From assembly GCA_001692895.1 (NCBI GenBank), contig KV748270.1, positions 126,194 to 190,193 of the forward strand: a stretch of 64,000 nt of DNA, read 5' to 3'. Both the position numbers and the translations under genes were made by a program. The DNA comes from Cenococcum geophilum 1.58 (taxonomy: Eukaryota; Ascomycota; Dothideomycetes; Gloniales; Gloniaceae). Positions 57,104-64,000 of this stretch are shown one piece after another (the first letter of the stretch is position 1; the number at the start of each line of letters is the position of its first letter). The notes under the pieces were generated by a model, which saw nothing but the letters and a program-made list of their open reading frames with translations, did not search any database and had not been told where the DNA came from.

Positions 57104-57416
57104 TATAGCTGTCTGCCAAATTCTGCCATATTCTACCGTTTTCTGCCAGTACCGTAAAATTTCAGATGTCTAGGAACTTTAACCGCCGGTCGAAGTTGTC
57201 TAATTAGTTAGATCCGTGCTAAGACCTAGCGGCTACTCTTTCTAGCTTAGTGCTTCCACTTAGCCTATAATCGCCCTTTATACTTAGTTAGGACGGACTT
57301 ATATTTCCTTTATCTCCTTATCTTATATTTTTATAATCCTACGTTTATAAGCCTAGTACTACCCTATTTTTTCTAACTAAGCCTAAGGGCAGGCTTTCTT
57401 TCAAAGAGGGGGGTAA

Positions 57417-57627
57417 TGTAACGGCGCTATCGCACGTTACCTGCTAAATTCTGCTAAATTCTGCCGACCTGCGATTGGCCCGCCTAAAGCTAGCGCCTTA
57501 GCGGCTCACCCTATATATTTGTTTACATCGGTCCTAGCAACCCCTTTTCCTTCTCTTTAGCTTAGTATCTTCGTAATACAGCATTCGTTCAAGCTTCGGT
57601 TCAGAGGCATTTGTTTAAGCCGTAACA
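57417..57627 (+). repeat. 3' LTR of Gypsy A3
   Basis: TGTAACGGCGCTATCGCACG to GCCGTAACA, 211 bp, followed by CTTTT. Confidence 0.93.
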
Positions 57628-57632
57628 CTTTT

Positions 57633-58150
57633 AGTATTTATTCCTTCTGCCTCTTAAGATTCTAAATATGGAGTTACCCTTGCTTATAGAATAAGCCTTA
57701 AAGCCTTTACCTTATAGCCCGCTTAATAACTAAGTCCTCTTTCTTAATAACTGTACTATGGGCTTTAAGCAGATAAGTACGTATATTAGTAGTAACTATA
57801 TTACGCCAAAATATGTATTACCTACAGTACTAATATCACCTCCCACTACTATTTGTATGCAGCTTGTTTGTAATAAGCTTATACGCAAAAGTCTAAGTAT
57901 TTATAGCCCGAACGCTTTGTTTTTTAAAGAGTTAGTTAGGAGATTAAGAAGAGGATTTAGTAGAGGATTTAGTGGAGGATAACGTGTTAGAGTTGTCGTT
58001 GGCAGTTAGATCTTTAAACAGTTCGCTATTAAGCTTAGATAATTTAAACTAAGTATTGGAATTACTATCGGAGTTAATAAAAAGAGATTCTAAAGTAGGG
58101 GAAGCTATATTGCGAGATTGTGGTTAGTATTAGGGGGGTGGTCGAATAAT
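57633..58150 (-). pseudogene. hAT transposase, N-terminal part
   Basis: The minus strand reads a Ser/Asn/Thr-rich start (LFINSDSNSNT, NTLSSTKSSTKSSS) and then a BED-finger-like segment ending WRNIVTTNIRTYLLKAHS, where an L..H pair is typical of zinc-BED domains, and VIKKEDLVIKRAIR. Joined in thought across Gypsy A3, the frame continues at 51441. Its exact start codon is unclear. Confidence 0.7.
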
Positions 58151-58649
58151 ATTATAATTAGGAAAGCATCTGCGGGCAAGTACTAAAAATTTTACTCTTG
58201 CGTATATATCAGAATGTAGGGCGTATAATTGATACTACGTATACGCCTTAGCATCCTTTTACTACACTACGAGGCTTTAACTTTCCTATATATATTTATA
58301 AGCTTATAGATATTCATTTATAAAGATCTTAAAAAATCCAATCGTTATTATTGCTTATAAATGAATATATCGTTAAGAAGTGATAGATATAAATATTATT
58401 AGGACCACTGGTATAGGTCCCTTCCCTACTATAGTATCCGTTCTCGTTATATAGCTGGCGCAATATTAAATCCGGATAATAGTGGTAGTTGTGCTGCAAT
58501 TAATTGTCGTTTAATTAAGGAATAAGGTCGGCCCGGTTAAAGGCTCTAATTTAACAACATTTAACTAATTTAATTCAGTATCGAGGCTCTAGCTTAATGC
58601 GACTCTTTAACTAACTATAGCTCTGTATCTATATACGGCTAACTAGAAA
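58151..58649. other. 5' flank of the hAT pseudogene
   Basis: No coding signal. ATTCATTTATAA near 58315 and TTATAAATGAAT near 58358 form an inverted pair about 45 bases apart, a possible hairpin. From about 58500 it resembles 47975-48100 in direct orientation (GTCGTTTAATTAAGG, GGCTCTAATT). Confidence 0.45.
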
Positions 58650-58654
58650 CTTAA

Positions 58655-58894
58655 TATCGACCTAAATCGGAGTTCCTTATTACTATTGTAATACTGTCTA
58701 ACGACCTAGATTGTCTATACGAACTATATCTTAGTTATCTCTTAACTTATAACTAAATATCTTATTAAATATCTTATTACCTATTTTCTATTACCTATTT
58801 TAACTTAGTTATTTAGACCTACTTAATATATATAAAGAGCTTCTAGAGCCCTCCTTAATAGACAGAGTTCTCATTCCTAATTATCTATTTAACA
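58655..58894 (+). repeat. 5' LTR of the Copia element
   Basis: Ends CTATTTAACA. Shares long exact stretches with the 3' LTR (GAACTATATCTTAGTTATCT). Confidence 0.9.
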
Positions 58895-58999
58895 GTTATA
58901 AGTCTGGGCCGTTTACTGCATTATCTTTAATTCCAAAGCCTTTATTTCCATTAATTTTAATTATTATCTTAATTATAGACAACTGCCTACAATAACTCC

Positions 59000-61900
59000 T
59001 TAACAAGAAATCCCTTCCGTTATCCTTATAAGCCTAAATAATTAGGACGAATAGATTAAGGTTATTAAGTTAAAAGCGAATAACAATTGTCTCTAGAAGT
59101 ATGTCGACTTATTAATACCTAAGACCGATCTGCTATAGCTTAAAGAATTAAAGAACCCATTTAAGCTTTACTTAAGGATGCTAATAGCCGGGGGAAGACG
59201 AAGCTTGTGGACCTAGATGAGGAGGAAAAGGAGGAGCTTTATACGCTTAAAGCCGACTATAGGGATAGTATAATGCTATATAGAAAACAGCTATTAGCCC
59301 TTAATACGTTACAGAGCGTTATCCTAAGCTCTATTTTACATACTTACCTTATTTACACGTTTAAATATATTACTTAGTAAAAGACTTTATATACGTAATT
59401 AAATCTATTACACTAAGCTAGTTAGAATATTAGAAGAATTAGCTTAAAAGGCTTAAGTGAAAGAAGAAGACACTTCCTACTTTCTTTAAACTAGTTGAAA
59501 TATACTAAAACTACTATTATATGGAGCTTGCCTAGAAGGGCAAAACCCCATAAGGGGGATCCTTTAAAGTTACCTTTAAAGACAAGTTACTAAATTTAAA
59601 GCCTAAATTAAGGCCTTAATTATTAGCAGATAAGCAGAAGAAGGAAAGGCGACTACCGCTAGAGTACCTTATAGAAAATGTTACTACTTTAACAAATGCT
59701 AGTATATAGTAGAGTCAATTCTTCGCCTATCTTGGTTTAAACTAAGTAATAAAATTTAGGAGAAAGTAGATAAGAAGATAGCTAATATAACGCCCGAAAT
59801 TAAGGCTTATATTAAGTAAATTAAAAAGGACGATTAAGCTAACAAAAAGCTAAAGGATAGTAGCAATTAAAACTTATAAGGGCCTACTAGAGTCTTCGCG
59901 GTTTATTAAAGAGGAACCTAAAATCTAGCTTCCAACTACAAGCTTCGCGATAGTGTTTTTCTTAACTTAGGAACCAATATATACGTCTTTAACGATAGAG
60001 CTCGATTCGTTAGCGATATTAAGCCTATCTTAGACTATCTCTATACTGGCTTATATATAAAAGAGATCGTAGGATATAAAACAGTAGTAGTTATAATTAA
60101 CCACCCTAAGGGTAAGAGGTAGATACTGCTTATAGGAGCAGCCTTTATACTAACCTGGTATGCATTTAAAAGCTTAATAATAAAGACGTCTACTGGAATA
60201 ATAAAGAGAACATTCTGTTTTATAACAATAACGGGATATACGCCCGCTGTAAATAACACTATAGTTAGATTATAATTAAATATAATAAGCCAAAGAGAGA
60301 CTTACCAGAGGCCTCCTTTGCGACTTAATTAAAACCAGTAAAGCATTTATTAAAGCCTCTGCTAAATTAGGCAGAAGGCCATATATAGCACTAGTGATTA
60401 GGCTATACAGAAAAAGACGCGATTAAGTAACTACCTTAGTTAGTAACGGGCGCGATTCTAAAAGGCCTAATAATAGTAGAATGTAAATTATATAGAGTAA
60501 GTAAAGCTTATAAGGTAATATCTAGAAGACCTCTAACTTAGTTAGTAGTTCCTTTCTATAGAATCCACCTTAATTTAATACCCGGAATAGGCGCATTTAA
60601 TAGTAATAAGTACGTAGTATACTTCCTTAATAATATAACGCGAATAAATAAGGTAGAGACGATGGCTAAGAAGTCGTCCCTCACCTAAATTATTATTAAA
60701 TATTGCAATGTCATTAAGCGACGATATGGCTTTAAGGTAGCTATTATCCACATGGATAGAGAGATAAAATTTATCTAAATATAACTTAGCTTTAGGGCTT
60801 CCTACTCTAGATAAAATATTAGAACCTAACTTACCGGAGCCTCTACTATCATCCTTAAATACCTCGGCAAAGAAGCCGCACTATATTAAGTTCCGGCTAG
60901 TAAAGCTAAGCCAAAAAAGAAGATTAATGGCGATATAGGAGAGCAAAACGTAGTTAAAGGAAAGAGACTTAAAGGACGATTAAAGATCTACGTAGGTTTC
61001 TTGCTAACGTTACTAAAGACCAGAGCCTTCCAGCTTAAAGATTAGCCTTTAATATAGGGCTTATATTTTATAAAAAGCTATACCGCAATAAGCTCTTACG
61101 GCCGCCTAGAAATTAGAAGGAGCTTCAAGGATATTAATATAAGGAAGAGTTTACGGCTGCTACTTAGAAGGAGTATATAGACCTTTAAAATCGAGGAACG
61201 TTTTAAGTTATTAACAAGATAATCTATATTAAAACCGTACCTATTATCTAGGTATTTACCTATAAGACTAATATTAACGGATATCTAACGAGGTTTAAAG
61301 CTCGTCTTTATATCCACGGTAATTTATAAGAGTTAGTTTATAAGGATACCTATATCGCAACTTTAGCAGCAAGATTATTTAGAGCCTTAATGGCTATCAT
61401 CGCAATATTTAACCTGGACTGCTAGTAAGGCGACGCTATTAATGCATTTATAAACAGCGTAATTAACGAGGTCGTATACGTCAAGTATTTAGATAGATTT
61501 TTAATTAAGGGTAAGTGCTTACTTCTTTAAAGAGCGCTTTATAGATTGCGGCGATCACCTCTACTATAGCACGGTAACTTAATAATAACGCTAAAAAAAG
61601 AAGGCTTAAATCTAGTAGAAGAGAAGCCTTGCCTATATTAAAACGATTGGCTAATAGTCTTCTTCTATATTAATAATATTACAGCCGCCTATAGGAAGAA
61701 AGACTTACTTAAGCTCTAAACCTTTAAGGAGTACCTTATAAGAAAGTATAAGATAAAGGATCTAGATGATCTTACCTAGTTCTTAAATTTTTAAATTATC
61801 CATAATAGAAAGAATAGAAAGCTCTAGCCTAGCTAGGACTCCTATATTAACAAAATTGCGATAAGCTTTAAAGTTAAAGATTATCGCAAGAAATATACAC

Positions 61901-62640
61901 TAATAGGCATTAGGGAACTTAAGCCTAATCTAGAGCAAGCCTCTAAGTAGAATACCTACACCTATTAAAGAAAAGTCGGATCTATACTCTATATAGCTAA
62001 TATTACTTATCCAGATATAGTGAGAATAGTAAGTAAGCTATTAGAATTATTATAAATTCCATTACTAATTTATAATGCAGCTACTATAAGAGTAATTACC
62101 TACCTTAATTAAACTAAGGCTCTTATAATTAAGTACTTAAAGGAGAATATAATAAACCACATCTTCGCAAGGGTAAGCGACGCGTTATTTAGAGACGATT
62201 TAGTTAATAGGAAGAGTATAGAAGGCTATCTATTTACCTTATTTAAAGGACTAATTAACTAGCAATTAATTAAGTAAAGATTAGTAATAAAATTAAGCAC
62301 TAAAGTAAGGCTCTTAGCTTTATTGCATACGGCTACTAAGTTAATTTAATAGCAGCGATTCTTTAAAGAAGTTATATTTAATACTGATAAGAAGCAAGTA
62401 ATCTATTACAACAATATGCAGACAATTTAACTACTTACTAAAAGCGACACTAAGCTCTAATACGTTAATATTTATCACTACTAGCTCTGCTAGGAAGTTT
62501 ATAAAGAAAGGATTAATATTAAATAGGTCCCTACTGTAGATATAATAGCAGACGGCTTAACAAAGGCTCTACCTTGTTAAAAGTATAAGATATTTATTTA
62601 GTAATTGAACCTTATTAATATTAAGAATCCAATTAATTCA
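59000..62640 (+). pseudogene. Copia Gag-Pol polyprotein remnant
   Basis: Plus-strand blocks are LNLGTNIYVFNDRARFVSDI (protease, about 59960-60020), KYVVYFLNNITRINKVET and VIKRRYGFKVAIIHMDRE (integrase core, about 60610-60760), GDAINAFINSVINEVVYVKY (RT, about 61430-61490), LIVFFYINNITAAYRKKD (the YVDDI box with Asp-to-Asn changes, about 61650-61705), and YANITYP.IVRIVSKLL-type RNase H/connection sequence after 61980. Gag occupies the first kilobase. Numerous TAA/TAG codons. Only one copy is seen in the window. Confidence 0.87.
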
Positions 62641-62764
62641 ATTTAAATAATATTTAGGTAGGGTAAGTATTTAGAGGATTTCCCTTAACTTAATACTAAA
62701 TTAGTATTATAACTTTTTAGTAGTTCTACAGCAGCCTAGAAGGCTCTGTGTAGCTAGGGGGGTA

Positions 62765-62990
62765 TATTAACCTAAATTAAAGTTCCTTACTATTATTATA
62801 ATACTGTCTAATAACCTAGATTATCTATACGAACTATATCTTAGTTATCTCTTAACTTATAACTAAATATCTTATTAAATGTCTTATTACCTATTTTAAC
62901 CTAGTTACCTAGACCTACCTAATATATATAAAGAGCTTCTAGAGCCCTCTTTAATAGACAGAGTTCTTACTCCTAATTATCCGTTTAACA
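62765..62990 (+). repeat. 3' LTR of the Copia element
   Basis: Ends CCGTTTAACA, then CTTAA. It lacks the 14-bp duplication of the 5' LTR. Confidence 0.9.
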
Positions 62991-62995
62991 CTTAA

Positions 62996-63130
62996 TTAAC
63001 TACCTCGCGTAGCGAGGTGGCGTCTCGCTGTTATAACTTAGGTGGCCTTTATATAATAATTAGGCGATATAGATTTATATAATTAATCACGTAATATATT
63101 TTAACAATAGCTATTTACGTCGTCGTCTTT
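62996..63130. other. Short spacer with a small palindrome
   Basis: ACCTCGC and GCGAGGT (63002-63018) form a 7-bp stem with a 3-base loop. It is the continuation of the pre-insertion sequence that ends at 58654. Nothing else is seen. Confidence 0.4.
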
Positions 63131-63169
63131 ATTGTCGTCGTCACCGTTTTCTTCTTTAAGCAACAGCAC

Positions 63170-63240
63170 TAACACTACTACTACTACCACCGCTGCTGCT
63201 GCTGCTGCTATTACTGCTACCTCTGCTCCTACTCTAGCTC

Positions 63241-63282
<42 letters not shown>

Positions 63283-63307
63283 ACTACTACTACTACTACT
63301 ACTACCT

Positions 63308-63377
<70 letters not shown>

Positions 63378-63380
63378 ACC
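63170..63380. repeat. Compound trinucleotide microsatellite (ACT)n / (GCT)n
   Basis: CTG/GCT runs at about 63192-63210 and 63355-63378 border interrupted (ACT)n from 63241 to 63354. The open frame through it (poly-Thr, poly-Tyr, poly-Ala) is a by-product of the repeat. Confidence 0.9.
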
Positions 63381-64000
63381 GCCGCCGTCTTAGGCTAGGG
63401 TGCCTACGCGTAGGACTTTAGTCCTAGTAGATAAGCGTAATAGTAAGCATTAGTACTGTAAAAGAATTTGAGAATTTAAGAAGATACTAATATATAAATA
63501 GCTGCTGCCGCTACCGCTGCCGCCAGGCCCCTCCCCGCTCCCACCACTGCCGCTACCACCGCTACTGCCGCCGCCGCCGCTACCGCTCCTCCCCCGGCCG
63601 GGTTTACGGTCATTAATTAGCCTACCGCCGCCCTTCTCCCCCAAAATCCCTCCCCTACCGCGCTTGCCGCCGCCACTAAAGCCGCCGCCGCCAACACGGC
63701 TATAATACGGGCGCTACGTCCCCTGCCGCGCGTTTAGGGTATATCTCTAAGGTGGGTTTTTAGCTTAGGTGGAGCTCCTAGGGTCTACTAGGGGGTCCGC
63801 CTTAAGGCTAGGGCCTTAAATATAGAGGCAGCCCTAGTATAAAGCTAGGGTATAGTAGCCCTATAGGCTTATACGTTATACGTATAGGGCGGTAGCCTAT
63901 TTATGGAGTATATGCTAGTCGCAGGCTAGCTACGTAGCAGCTATACTAACTGCTATTATAGCAGTAAGGGGCGCGCTGCTTCTTTAAGGCTTATAAGTTA
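63381..64000. other. GC-rich low-complexity block and unassigned repeat-like sequence
   Basis: 63500-63690 is a degenerate (CCG/GCT)n block with high C content. After 63700 the sequence is RIP-like again, with palindromes such as CTGCTATTATAGCAG (63950-63964) and TATACGTTATACGTATA. No gene seen; the window ends inside it. Confidence 0.45.

Larger units (their letters stand above)
51442..57627 (+). mobile_element. Full-length Gypsy A copy A3 (6186 bp), TSD CTTTT
   Basis: LTRs 51442-51652 and 57417-57627 (211 bp each), perfect duplications CTTTT at 51437-51441 and 57628-57632, and a polypurine tract ending at 57416. Inserted in the hAT transposase pseudogene. Mutation level is between A1 and A2. 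Ambiguous bases occur at about 51597-51622. Confidence 0.95.
58655..62990 (+). mobile_element. Full-length Copia (Ty1-type) retrotransposon, TSD CTTAA
   Basis: LTRs 58655-58894 (240 bp) and 62765-62990 (226 bp). Most of the length difference comes from a 14-bp tandem duplication (around CTATTTTCTATTAC) in the left copy. Perfect duplications CTTAA at 58650-58654 and 62991-62995. A G-run (AGGGGGGTA) abuts the 3' LTR as polypurine tract. The LTR start reads TATCGACC/TATTAACC, a RIP form of TG. Total 4336 bp. Gene order is protease, integrase, reverse transcriptase, RNase H, which defines Copia. Confidence 0.93.

Noticed and set aside
63132-63398. Open frame of poly-Thr, poly-Tyr and poly-Ala
   Set aside because: Entirely generated by the trinucleotide microsatellite.
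1-64000. tRNA or rRNA genes
   Set aside because: No cloverleaf-compatible segment or rRNA-like sequence was recognised by eye; a tRNA scan was not possible here.

Overview
The window looks like a piece of a filamentous ascomycete (Pezizomycotina) genome. Its three genes have short introns (about 48-63 nt, one of about 133 nt) with CTRAC/CTAAC-type branch points. The rest is transposon sequence heavily altered by repeat-induced point mutation (RIP): CAA, CAG and TGG codons have become TAA/TAG, TpA is enriched, and copies differ almost only by C/T and G/A. About 55 kb is RIP-damaged repeat. The host genes sit in two unmutated islands, 1-1900 and about 40.8-46.7 kb.

Layout. (1) 282-1197: an intact two-exon gene for a secreted, cysteine-rich, single-pass membrane protein. 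(2) 1915-34641: a nested stack of transposons. A piggyBac-like transposase remnant is split by a Gypsy chromovirus (family A, copy A1; probable TSD GTGGG/ATAGG). A1 is split at 8164-32741 by a second, minus-strand chromovirus (family B; TSD ATATT). B in turn holds three elements: a full Gypsy A copy (A2, TSD CTTAA), a DIRS-like tyrosine-recombinase retrotransposon with split direct repeats, and a Tad1-like LINE in B's own LTR (11-bp TSD). Empty sites for the insertions are preserved in other copies inside this window. (3) 34642-40990: a truncated second B copy (B2) carrying an unmutated solo LTR, a scrap of a third Gypsy family, a 140-bp MITE and a second piggyBac-like transposase pseudogene on the minus strand.

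(4) 41170-45723: the gene island. A minus-strand rhodopsin-like (SAT/PTH11-type) membrane protein gene, with an apparent frameshift near its N-terminus, is divergent from an intact six-exon amino-acid/choline-type APC permease. (5) 46742-58150: a hAT-type MITE with an 8-bp TSD, a TA-flanked MITE, and a RIP-dead hAT transposase split by Gypsy copy A3 (TSD CTTTT). (6) 58655-62990: a full-length Copia element (TSD CTTAA). (7) 63.1-64 kb: trinucleotide microsatellites and GC-rich low-complexity sequence.

No transposon appears to retain an intact reading frame; all are fossils. The most unusual items are the DIRS-like element, the deep nest with traceable target sites, a possible conserved antisense reading frame in Gypsy B, and a decamer (ATTCTGCCAW) iterated in both Gypsy A and the DIRS element. 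Alignments here were made by eye, so domain edges inside pseudogenes are approximate.
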